Source: JBBRUG01 sp038247995 (GTDB taxonomy: Bacteria > Chloroflexota > Chloroflexia > Chloroflexales > Chloroflexaceae). From it: 26,846 nt of DNA. Location: NCBI GenBank assembly GCA_038247995.1, contig JBBRUG010000035.1:1-26846 (forward strand), in the 5' to 3' direction. Of the stretch, positions 15,586 to 22,579 are shown piece by piece. The notes beneath the pieces were generated by a model that did no database searches, had not been told where the DNA came from, and was given only the letters and a program-made list of their open reading frames with translations. Numbering within the stretch: position 1 is the stretch's first letter; each line of letters opens with the position of its first letter. The translations under genes were made by a program, and so were the position numbers.

Positions 15586-17756
15586 TCTCGAAACTCAACA
15601 GATCGTTCCGCGTATTGCTCCTCTTTTTGCTGGCCCTGAGTGGCTGTGCAGCGCCTCAGGGCCAGGCTGCGCCACCGCCGGCAGCACTCCCGGCGGCTGA
15701 GGCTGTTGCGACACCCGAAGGCACGGTTGCCCCGGCTACACCCACGCGCATGCCTACACCCGAACTGCCGCAGGCGACACCTTTCGCTACCCCGCGCCCG
15801 CAGGCCGGAATCTTCGAAGATCGGGCGATTGGCGTGCGGGTCGATTACCCCTTCTTCTGGAATAGCAGCGCCGGAGCGGTGCCGGGCGCAATGGTGCAAC
15901 TCGCCAACCAGCCCAACAATACGTTCCTGTTGATCCTGCGCACGCCGATTAACAACGACCAGGAGTTAGAGGCGGCCGCCCGCCCGCTGCACAGCCAGAT
16001 CAGCAATTGGTTGGGCGAGATCGATGAGGTGAGCAGCACGGCCGCAACCGTGGCGGCGGATCTACCGGCATGGCGCAGCGAACATCGGCGCGTGTTTCCC
16101 GAATACTACAATTTTGCGCTCAAGCTGCGGATCAGTTCGGTGGCCAATGGCCGCCAATTGATCACCCTGGCTGCCTACGGTGAAGAGCGTTATGTCGATG
16201 GTGAACAGGATACAGTCGAGCAGATCTTCAACGGGATCACCCTTTTTGAGCCGGAAGTGTTCGGCATCCCGCGTAGCCAGGCTTTTGTTTATGCCGAACG
16301 GGAAGCGATCAACCCGGTCATCTACGATCCCGCCACTGGTATGGGCGACCGGCGCGTGTTCAGCGGCCTGGTGTCGCTTGATCCCACGCTCCAAGTACAA
16401 CCCGAGTTAGCCGAGAGCTGGACAATCAGCGCCGACGGCACGGTCTACACCTTCTATCTGCGCCCCAATGCCCGTTTCCACAACGGTCGGCCGGTTGGGG
16501 CCGCGGATGTGCGCTACGCATGGGAGCGCGCATTGGCGCCGGAAACCGGTTCGGAGATTGTGCTGACGTATCTTGGCGATATTGTCGGCGCCGCCGAGCG
16601 CCGGGCCGGCAATGCGGCTGAAGTGGCCGGATTGCGGATCATCGACGACCAGACGATCGCGGTGACGTTGAACGGCCCGCGCCCGTACTTTCTGCACAAA
16701 CTTACCAATGCCCCAGCGGTGGTGGTTGATCGGGCGAATGTTGAGCAGGGCGACGAATGGTATCGCACGCCCAACGGCAGCGGGCCGTATCGGTTGATCA
16801 GTTGGGAGGCGGGCAAGGCCAAAATTTATGCGCGTAACGAGAACTTCTACGCCGAGCCGCCGGCGATTCCGTATCTGATCGGGCGGCTGGATGTGGGCTA
16901 CGATGCGGTGTATCGTTACACCCTGGGCGAACTCGACCAGGTGCGCCTGGAGAGTTACGAGCGCGAATTGCTCACGAACCCCGAGCTGAACCTTCAGGCC
17001 GATCTGCGTGAAGGCGTGCCGCTCTGCACTTCATTCGTCGCGCTCGACACGACGCGCCCGCCCTTCAACGATCCGCAAGTGCGCCAGGCGTTTGCGCTGG
17101 CCGTCGACCACACCATTTATCGTACCCGCGCGATTGAAGGCGCCAACCTGCCGGCGCGCGGCCTGCTTCCGCCCGGCATGCCCGGATCGACAGCAGATCT
17201 TGTTGGCGCAAGCTTCGATCCTGAAGCAGCCCGCCAACGCCTAGCCGCCGCAGGCTACGCCGCCGATACACCCTTGCCGCCGCTGACGCTTACGAGCAGC
17301 GGCTACGGTTTCTGGACTGAACCAGGCGTCGGCGTGCTCGTCCAAATGTGGGAGGAAACGCTTGGGGCGACGATCCAGATCGAGCGCCGCGAGCCGGTAG
17401 TCGCCGCCGAAACTACAACCCTCGAAGAAGGCCATATTCGCTTCAGCGAGTGGTGCGCCGACTACGCCGACCCGGAGAACTTCGCCGACGCGCTTTTCCA
17501 TTCGACAGCTCAGCAGAATATCGGGCGCTATGCCAATGCCGATGTGGACGGCCTGTTGGAACAGGCGCGCAGTGAACTGGACGTAAATCGTCGGCTGGAA
17601 CTGTATCAGCAAGCCGAAGCGCTCATCGTCACCGACGGCGGCGCGATCTTCCTCGACCATCGCATCGACGCCTACCTCGTTGCGCCGCGCATCAGCGGAA
17701 CCGCACATGCCCTGGGCGCGGTGCCGATTGAACGCTATTTGCGCTTTGCAGAGTAA
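15582..17756 (+). CDS. Family-5 ABC transporter solute-binding lipoprotein with N-terminal extension
   Basis: 724-aa lipoprotein with a type II signal peptide: hydrophobic LLLFLLALSG followed by lipobox cysteine C22. A Pro/Ala/Thr-rich tether (about 23-75) is followed by a small domain of about 130 residues (AIGVRVDYPFFWNS...EQIFNGITLFEP) that recalls the PsbP/DUF1795-like fold. The rest is a standard SBP_bac_5 oligopeptide/nickel-binding protein (LVSLDPTLQVQPELAESW, then FHNGRPVGAADVRYAWERAL, and the C-terminal DPENFADALFHS). Ordinary members are about 500-550 aa, so the extra N-terminal domain is notable. GGAGGG at 15571-15576 and the ATGA overlap with the metallopeptidase fix the start and imply coupled translation. 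No permease or ATPase genes are nearby; it may serve a transporter elsewhere or act as a receptor. Confidence 0.9.
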   Translation: MISKLNRSFRVLLLFLLALSGCAAPQGQAAPPPAALPAAEAVATPEGTVAPATPTRMPTPELPQATPFATPRPQAGIFEDRAIGVRVDYPFFWNSSAGAVPGAMVQLANQPNNTFLLILRTPINNDQELEAAARPLHSQISNWLGEIDEVSSTAATVAADLPAWRSEHRRVFPEYYNFALKLRISSVANGRQLITLAAYGEERYVDGEQDTVEQIFNGITLFEPEVFGIPRSQAFVYAEREAINPVIYDPATGMGDRRVFSGLVSLDPTLQVQPELAESWTISADGTVYTFYLRPNARFHNGRPVGAADVRYAWERALAPETGSEIVLTYLGDIVGAAERRAGNAAEVAGLRIIDDQTIAVTLNGPRPYFLHKLTNAPAVVVDRANVEQGDEWYRTPNGSGPYRLISWEAGKAKIYARNENFYAEPPAIPYLIGRLDVGYDAVYRYTLGELDQVRLESYERELLTNPELNLQADLREGVPLCTSFVALDTTRPPFNDPQVRQAFALAVDHTIYRTRAIEGANLPARGLLPPGMPGSTADLVGASFDPEAARQRLAAAGYAADTPLPPLTLTSSGYGFWTEPGVGVLVQMWEETLGATIQIERREPVVAAETTTLEEGHIRFSEWCADYADPENFADALFHSTAQQNIGRYANADVDGLLEQARSELDVNRRLELYQQAEALIVTDGGAIFLDHRIDAYLVAPRISGTAHALGAVPIERYLRFAE

Positions 17757-17768
17757 CGCAATGCAAAT

Positions 17769-17802
17769 GGCCCGTTGCAGCTTGGCTGCAACGGGCCTTT
17801 TT
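17769..17802 (+). terminator. Intrinsic terminator of the peptidase/SBP operon
   Basis: GGCCCGTTGCAGC (17769-17781) and its exact complement (17785-17797) form a 13-bp stem with a TTG loop, followed by five T (17798-17802). It lies 12 bp after the stop codon. It is placed between convergent genes, but on the minus strand the stem is followed only by ATTTGC, so it is mainly a plus-strand terminator. Confidence 0.92.
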
Positions 17803-17814
17803 GGTATGGTCTAG

Positions 17815-17976
17815 CTAAACCGCCCGGCGACCGAAGATCAGCGCGGCGACGAAGAAGACCAGGAACAGTACGAACAGGAACTGCGCGATCGAGGTGGCCG
17901 CGCCGGCGAGGCCGCCAAAGCCCAACACACCAGCGATAATCGCGACTACGAGAAACATAATTGCCCAGCGAAGCAT
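17815..17976 (-). CDS. DUF1328-type small membrane protein
   Basis: 53-aa integral membrane protein, start CAT at 17974-17976 on the plus strand and stop at 17815-17817. It reads MLRWAIMFLVVAIIAGVLGF, then a Gly/Ala-rich turn GGLAGAATSIAQ and a second helix FLFVLFLVFFVAALIFGRR. The two hydrophobic helices with the G-F-G-G-x-A-G-x-A centre are the DUF1328/YtjA pattern. The function of the family is not known; members are often stress-responsive in proteobacteria (established knowledge, not visible here). A strong Shine-Dalgarno (AAGGAGA, plus-strand 17982-17988) sits five bases ahead of the start. The gene is convergent with the SBP gene and divergent from folK. Confidence 0.9.
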   Translation of the reverse strand: MLRWAIMFLVVAIIAGVLGFGGLAGAATSIAQFLFVLFLVFFVAALIFGRRAV

Positions 17977-18122
17977 GTTATTCTCCTTACATCCTTACAT
18001 CAGTCAGCTACGCAAACGATACGCTTTTAGGTAAGCAAGTTGTGTGCCAGGGTGAACGCCATGGGCGCGCGTGACACCAGATCAAGCGCGTACCTTGCCA
18101 CCCCGGCAGGGAGTTCTTCCCG

Positions 18123-18128
18123 TATAAT
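18123..18128 (+). promoter_or_regulatory. -10 box (TATAAT) directly ahead of folK
   Basis: A consensus TATAAT ends six bases before the folK ATG at 18135. A transcription start seven bases after the box would fall on or next to the start codon, giving a leaderless mRNA. There is no Shine-Dalgarno. A possible -35 (TTGCCA, 18095-18100) is 22 bp away, longer than normal spacing. Confidence 0.5.
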
Positions 18129-18134
18129 AAATCT

Positions 18135-18665
18135 ATGCGCTACTTCCTTGGCCTTGGCAGCAATATTGCGCCGCACCGGAACATGCCCCGCATGGTGCAG
18201 GCGCTGCTTGAATTGGCGCCCACGCTTCACCTGGGCCGCATCGTGGCGACGGCGCCGGTCGGGGTGGTCGGTGATGCATTCCTGAACACAGTGGCCTGTA
18301 TTGAACTTGATCTGCCCGCCGCCGACCTGAAGCGGGTCTGCAATGCGCTCGAAACCGCCTTCGGGCGCGATCGCGGCGCGCCGGGCAGCAAAACGAAGAG
18401 CCGCACCGCCGATATCGACCCGCTCTTTGGGCTTGCGCCGAACACCCGCGTTGTGCCGAGCGAACTGCTACCCAGCGAGCCATACACCCGACCAATGCTG
18501 CTCGAACTGATCGCCGCGCTGGGCCTGACGACGAGCGCCGAGACGCCGGAACTGGCGCCCGGTGTGAGGCTGCCCTTCCACGACCTGAAGCTTGGCAACG
18601 CGCCAGTGACGATTATGCGGAGTATTCAGGATTCAGGCTTCAGGCTTCAGGAACTGACCGCTTGA
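18135..18665 (+). CDS. folK: 6-hydroxymethyl-7,8-dihydropterin pyrophosphokinase (HPPK)
   Basis: 176-aa cytoplasmic enzyme of folate synthesis; transfers pyrophosphate from ATP to 6-hydroxymethyl-dihydropterin. The N-terminal YFLGLGSN signature is present from residue 3, so the start cannot lie further downstream. GDAFLNTVACIELDLP matches the middle motif, and ALETAFGRDRG followed by KSRTADIDPLFG provides the Mg-binding aspartates D93 and D95. The C-terminus (SIQDSGFRLQELTA) is encoded largely by a heptamer repeat (18624-18651) and is unlikely to be conserved. No folP or folB is next to it; instead a pteridine reductase follows after 30 bp. Confidence 0.93.
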   Translation: MRYFLGLGSNIAPHRNMPRMVQALLELAPTLHLGRIVATAPVGVVGDAFLNTVACIELDLPAADLKRVCNALETAFGRDRGAPGSKTKSRTADIDPLFGLAPNTRVVPSELLPSEPYTRPMLLELIAALGLTTSAETPELAPGVRLPFHDLKLGNAPVTIMRSIQDSGFRLQELTA

Positions 18666-18674
18666 ATCCTGAAT
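18624..18674. repeat. Heptamer repeat and inverted copy across folK stop
   Basis: ATTCAGG, ATTCAGG, CTTCAGG, CTTCAGG run in 7-bp register at 18624-18651 inside the end of folK. The inverted unit CCTGAAT reappears after the stop: 18624-18638 pairs with 18660-18674 with one mismatch over 15 bp. The structure can fold into a hairpin containing the folK stop codon (18663-18665). Confidence 0.85.
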
Positions 18675-18695
18675 CCTGGAAATTAAGGAGTCCCT

Positions 18696-19469
18696 GTGTC
18701 ACTTGAACCTTCATCTCGCCCGGCAGCGCTGGTCACCGGCGGCGCGATCCGGCTCGGTCGTGCAATCGCGCTGGCGCTTGCCGACGCCGGCTACGATCTT
18801 GTGGTGCATTACGGCCGCTCAGCTGAAGCCGCCGAAGCGACCGCTGCCGAGATCCGTGCGCTCGGTGTGGCTTGCCATCTCGCCCCGCTCGATCTGGCTG
18901 ATGTGGAGGCTATTCCCGCCTACATGGCTGCCGTACGCGAAGCGATGCCGAAGCTGCGCGTCCTGGTCAATAGCGCCTCGGCCTACACCCAGGCCACGAT
19001 CGGCACAACGACAGCCGCGATCTTCGACGAGCAGTTCAACATCAATCTGCGCGCACCCTTCTTCCTTACCCAGGCCTTTGCCCAGCAGGTCGAACAGGGC
19101 CATGTGATCAACATCATTGATAACAAGATCGCCTTTAACCAGCACGAGTATGCTGCCTATCTGCTGGCGAAGCAAACTCTCGTTGAGTTTACGCGCATGG
19201 CCGCGCTGGAGTTCGCCCCGCGCATCGCGGTGAATGGCGTGGCCCCTGGTGTGGTGTTACCCGCCACCACGCGCAGCGACGAGTACGTCGCCTGGCGCAT
19301 TCAGGGCATTCCGCTGCGCCGCCAGGGCGACACCGCAGATATCACCGGCGCGATCCGCTACCTGCTGAGCAGCGTGTTCGTTACCGGCCAGGTGCTTGTG
19401 GTGGATGGCGGTGAGTCGCTGACGAATGTTGGCCAGAACGCCGCGCAGTTCGATCAGGACAAGGTATGA
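18696..19469 (+). CDS. PTR1/FolM-like pteridine reductase (SDR family)
   Basis: 257-aa cytoplasmic NADPH-dependent short-chain reductase, predicted to reduce dihydropterins or dihydrofolate to the tetrahydro form. Residues 10-41 hold the nucleotide site (ALVTGGAIRLGRAIA, then VVHYGRS), with R19 and R41 at the positions typical of pteridine reductase 1. The usual SDR catalytic Ser is replaced by D142 (INIIDNKI), with Y155 and K159 at +13 and +17; this is the spacing of D181/Y194/K198 in trypanosomatid PTR1. NSASAYTQA and VNGVAPGVVLP complete the family pattern. The start is GTG, supported by AAGGAG at 18685-18690. Placement after folK agrees with a pterin role. The stop overlaps the next gene by ATGA. 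An ordinary SDR of unknown substrate is the alternative. Confidence 0.82.
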   Translation: MSLEPSSRPAALVTGGAIRLGRAIALALADAGYDLVVHYGRSAEAAEATAAEIRALGVACHLAPLDLADVEAIPAYMAAVREAMPKLRVLVNSASAYTQATIGTTTAAIFDEQFNINLRAPFFLTQAFAQQVEQGHVINIIDNKIAFNQHEYAAYLLAKQTLVEFTRMAALEFAPRIAVNGVAPGVVLPATTRSDEYVAWRIQGIPLRRQGDTADITGAIRYLLSSVFVTGQVLVVDGGESLTNVGQNAAQFDQDKV

Positions 19470-20869
19470 AGATTATCGGTTTTTCGATCAATCCGCTCTT
19501 CCCCGACCGCGTGATCGGCGGCTCGGCCAAACACCAGCGCACCGTGCTCACCCACCTCGGCGAGCTTGGCCACGATGTGACGGTGCTCTGCACGCGCCAC
19601 CCCGCGGCGCAGCCCTTCCGCTGGCACGCGAAGGTGGAAGTGCTGCCGGTGCTGCCCTTTAAGCAACCTTTCCCTGAGCCATACGCCGTGCCGGCCTATC
19701 AGATCGCCGAGATCATCCAAACCGTCGGTGATCGCCTCGCCACGGCCGACCGTTTCTACATGCACGATGGTGAACTGCTTGTGCCGTTCCTGTACCGCAA
19801 CGTGCCGACCGTGATCTCGCTGCGCGACAATGTTTACCCCGAGACGATCCTGGGCAGTTTCCTGTTCAGCGCCGACACACTGATCGCGATTGCCGAGTAC
19901 TCACGCCAGGTGTACTTGCACACAGCAGGACGCTTCCTGACCGAACTGCCGCAGCGGACGATCACGATCAACAACGGGATCGATTTTAGTCAGTTTCGCC
20001 CCGGTGCGCCGGCCCGGGCCATCCGCGATCTGGTCGGCATCGATCCTGCGCAGCATTTCGTCGTGCTGCACCCGCATCGCCCCGAAATAACCAAGGGCCT
20101 GGCGCAAACGATCGCCGTCGCCGATGCGCTGGTGCATCAGTATGGCTGTTCAACGCTGCGTGTGCTTGTGCCACGCTGGTACGACGAGAAGATCGCCCCC
20201 GACGTGCGCGAGTTCTACCACGCGGCGCTGGAAACGATCGCGGCACGTGGGTTAAGCGAGCACTTCGTGTTCCACGATTGGGTGCCGCAGAGCCTCATGC
20301 CCGACTATTACCGGCTCGGCGATGTAACACTCGTGCTTGGTTCATTTGTTGAGGCGTTCGGCAATGTGGCCTACGAATCGCTGGCCTGCGGCACGCCGGC
20401 AATTGTGGCGCGGGTAGCTACTCATCGGTCGCTGCTCCCCGACGAACTAGTGGATAAAGTCCACTACGACGACAACGCCGGCGCTGCCGCGATTGCCGCC
20501 GCGATCTGGCGCGAACAACGGCGCACCTCAGCGGCGACAATGGCCTACCTGCACAAACATTTTGCGATCGAGGCCCAGCTTGAAGCCTACGCCCAGGCGA
20601 TTGTGAACGCAAAAAAAGTACCGCCGGCGCCCACGCGGGTTACACCGCTGAGCGCAGAAACAGCCTACATCCTGGCGCCGTGGTGCTACACCTGGGGTGA
20701 TGGCATGGTCTTCCACGACTTCCAGGCCCGCCATGAGCGCGTCCCACTCTTGAGTGCATTGGTGCAGGCCCATCCGGCCGGCTTCACGCCAACACAGGCT
20801 GCGACAGCCGGTGCCGCTGCGGCAATGCTCGATAGCTGGTATCGGGCGGGGTATGTGACGCCGAGATAG
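19466..20869 (+). CDS. GT4-type (GT-B) glycosyltransferase with C-terminal extension
   Basis: 467-aa predicted retaining glycosyltransferase. The N-terminal Rossmann half opens MKIIGFSINPLFP with a Gly-rich loop (VIGGSAKHQRTVLTHLGELGHDVTVL cut here as two parts of one motif), and the C-terminal half has VVLHPHRPEITKGL and the E-x7-E donor-binding motif (EAFGNVAYESLACGTPAI). Residues about 385-467 are an extra domain not needed for the GT-B fold; its end (AMLDSWYRAGYVTPR) looks like the last part of a winged helix. The ATGA overlap with the pteridine reductase implies coupled translation. Acceptor unknown: a pterin, given the context, or a surface glycan, given the GT2 gene downstream. Family call is firm, acceptor is inference. 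Confidence 0.85.
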   Translation: MKIIGFSINPLFPDRVIGGSAKHQRTVLTHLGELGHDVTVLCTRHPAAQPFRWHAKVEVLPVLPFKQPFPEPYAVPAYQIAEIIQTVGDRLATADRFYMHDGELLVPFLYRNVPTVISLRDNVYPETILGSFLFSADTLIAIAEYSRQVYLHTAGRFLTELPQRTITINNGIDFSQFRPGAPARAIRDLVGIDPAQHFVVLHPHRPEITKGLAQTIAVADALVHQYGCSTLRVLVPRWYDEKIAPDVREFYHAALETIAARGLSEHFVFHDWVPQSLMPDYYRLGDVTLVLGSFVEAFGNVAYESLACGTPAIVARVATHRSLLPDELVDKVHYDDNAGAAAIAAAIWREQRRTSAATMAYLHKHFAIEAQLEAYAQAIVNAKKVPPAPTRVTPLSAETAYILAPWCYTWGDGMVFHDFQARHERVPLLSALVQAHPAGFTPTQAATAGAAAAMLDSWYRAGYVTPR

Positions 20870-20870
20870 G

Positions 20871-20898
20871 ATTCAGGCGGCAGGCGGCAGGCGGCACC
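20871..20898. repeat. 7-bp tandem repeat just after GT4 stop
   Basis: ATTCAGG followed by CGGCAGG, CGGCAGG and CGGCACC in 7-bp register, starting one base after the TAG stop. The first unit is identical to the heptamer at the end of folK. The remaining intergenic DNA to 21009 holds a small hairpin (GGGCGA at 20970-20975 against TCGCCC at 20985-20990) and the ribosome site of the next gene. Confidence 0.8.
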
Positions 20899-21009
20899 CT
20901 TCGATACATGCTCCGCGCTACTCAGGGGGCGCAGGCAGATACCCACCTCACCGGCTCCGACCACCGTAAGGGCGAACCTCGTGGTCGCCCGTAAGAGGAA
21001 ACACACACC

Positions 21010-21717
21010 ATGCAGCCCACCCTGATCGCGATCACCACCTTTAATCAGCTTGAGTACACCCGGCAAATGCTGGAGTCGATCCGCGAACTCCCGACAGCGC
21101 CGTTCGAACTATTGCTCGTGGACGACGCCAGCAAGGACGACACGGTGGCATTCTGCCGGGCCTGGGGCGTAGAATACATCATCGCCAAGCCAACCCCCGG
21201 CGGCGTAACCGACTCGTGGAACCAGGCTTACGGCTACTTCAAAGCCGGGTCGTGGCAGAACCTCTTTCTGGCCAATAACGATGTGCTGCTGGCCCCCAAC
21301 GCAATCGAGATCATGGTCGATCTGCTGACGCAACGCCCCAAAAGCATTGTCGGGCCGACATGCAACCCGGAAGGCGCGCCGTACAACGCTGAGCAATGGC
21401 TCACCAATTACACACCGGAATCACCCGAAGTGATCGAGTTAGCGCAGGGGCTGAACGTAAATGGCTTTTTCTTCGGCGTGCAGCGCAGCGTTACGGCACA
21501 CGAATTTGCGCCCAACCGCTTGTTTGATCCGCAGAACCTGAATTATCACAGCGAAGAAGAGCTTGCACAACGGCTCTACCCACACGGCTACCGCAGCCTA
21601 ATCGCCACCCGCGCCGTGCTCTTTCACTACAAAAATCGCTCGTTCCAGATCCCTGATCGCAGCGCGCAAGAACAACTCAACGATTATGCGGCGTTTGTGC
21701 AGCACCGCGGGACGTGA
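21010..21717 (+). CDS. GT2 family glycosyltransferase
   Basis: 235-aa predicted GT-A fold inverting glycosyltransferase. MQPTLIAITTFNQLEYTRQM followed by FELLLVDDASKDDT is the family-2 nucleotide-binding start, FLANNDVLLAPNAIE contains the acidic donor/metal motif, and NGFFFGVQRS with SEEELAQRLYPHGY corresponds to the acceptor-side region with a probable catalytic acid. Lacks transmembrane segments, so a soluble enzyme. AGAGGAA at 20994-21000 precedes ATG by nine bases. It lies 140 bp after the GT4 gene in the same direction and may share a glycan pathway; the product is unknown. Confidence 0.85.
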   Translation: MQPTLIAITTFNQLEYTRQMLESIRELPTAPFELLLVDDASKDDTVAFCRAWGVEYIIAKPTPGGVTDSWNQAYGYFKAGSWQNLFLANNDVLLAPNAIEIMVDLLTQRPKSIVGPTCNPEGAPYNAEQWLTNYTPESPEVIELAQGLNVNGFFFGVQRSVTAHEFAPNRLFDPQNLNYHSEEELAQRLYPHGYRSLIATRAVLFHYKNRSFQIPDRSAQEQLNDYAAFVQHRGT

Positions 21718-21749
21718 TGCGGGTGATGCGGGTGATGCGGGTGATGCGG
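21714..21749. repeat. 9-bp tandem repeat at GT2 stop codon
   Basis: Four perfect copies of GTGATGCGG, the first of which contains the GT2 stop codon (21715-21717). The next bases (TGTGATGG) are a decayed fifth copy. Confidence 0.9.
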
Positions 21750-21760
21750 TGTGATGGAGA

Positions 21761-21826
21761 CGCATCGGGCGGCGATCATCGTCGGGTCGGCGGGGATCGC
21801 ATCGGGCGGCGATCATCGTCGGGTCG
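21761..21826. repeat. 29-bp direct repeat pair, period 37
   Basis: A 29-bp unit at 21761-21789, beginning CGCATCGGGCGGCGATCATC, is repeated exactly at 21798-21826 with an 8-bp spacer. A small palindrome TCGAAGC-gac-GCTTCGA follows at about 21824-21840. The rest of the gene-free stretch to 21997 holds no clear gene or terminator. Two copies only, so not a CRISPR array. Confidence 0.85.
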
Positions 21827-21997
21827 AAGCGACGCTTCGAGCGGGTCGCTTGGGCAACCACCTCAGCCAACAAGAAAAAGGCCGCCAGACCAAGGCGCTG
21901 CCAGGCTTTCCATAGCAGCGCCCGTTGCTCTGGATGGCCCTGGGTTTCGGACAGATCGCCATCGGCGGATAGATCATCAACCAGCCGTGGCTAACAA

Positions 21998-22441
<444 letters not shown>

Positions 22442-22495
22442 TGTTTTCTCCTTGTCCCGCCTTGGGGGGGATCGATTAGAAACAGGTTTTTCGAA

Positions 22496-22528
22496 GGGGC
22501 GGTCGCCCCGCCGAGCCGCCCCGTTTTT
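22496..22528 (+). terminator. Terminator-like hairpin in the msrB-lysA divergent region
   Basis: GGGGCGG (22496-22502) can pair with CCGCCCC (22516-22522), or GGGGCG with CGCCCC at 22504-22509, and TTTTT follows at 22524-22528. No plus-strand gene ends upstream, so it does not terminate a known transcript. It may be a remnant of a dispersed GTCGCCCCG element or shield lysA from read-through. Confidence 0.5.
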
Positions 22529-22530
22529 AG

Positions 22531-22536
22531 TATACT
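22531..22536 (+). promoter_or_regulatory. Possible -10 box (TATACT) for lysA
   Basis: TATACT 44 bp ahead of the lysA ATG, directly after the T-run of the hairpin. No convincing -35 box. Prediction from consensus only. Confidence 0.4.
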
Positions 22537-22579
22537 ATGTTGTCGCCCCGAGTGCCGCTTTGTTACAGTGAGCACACCT

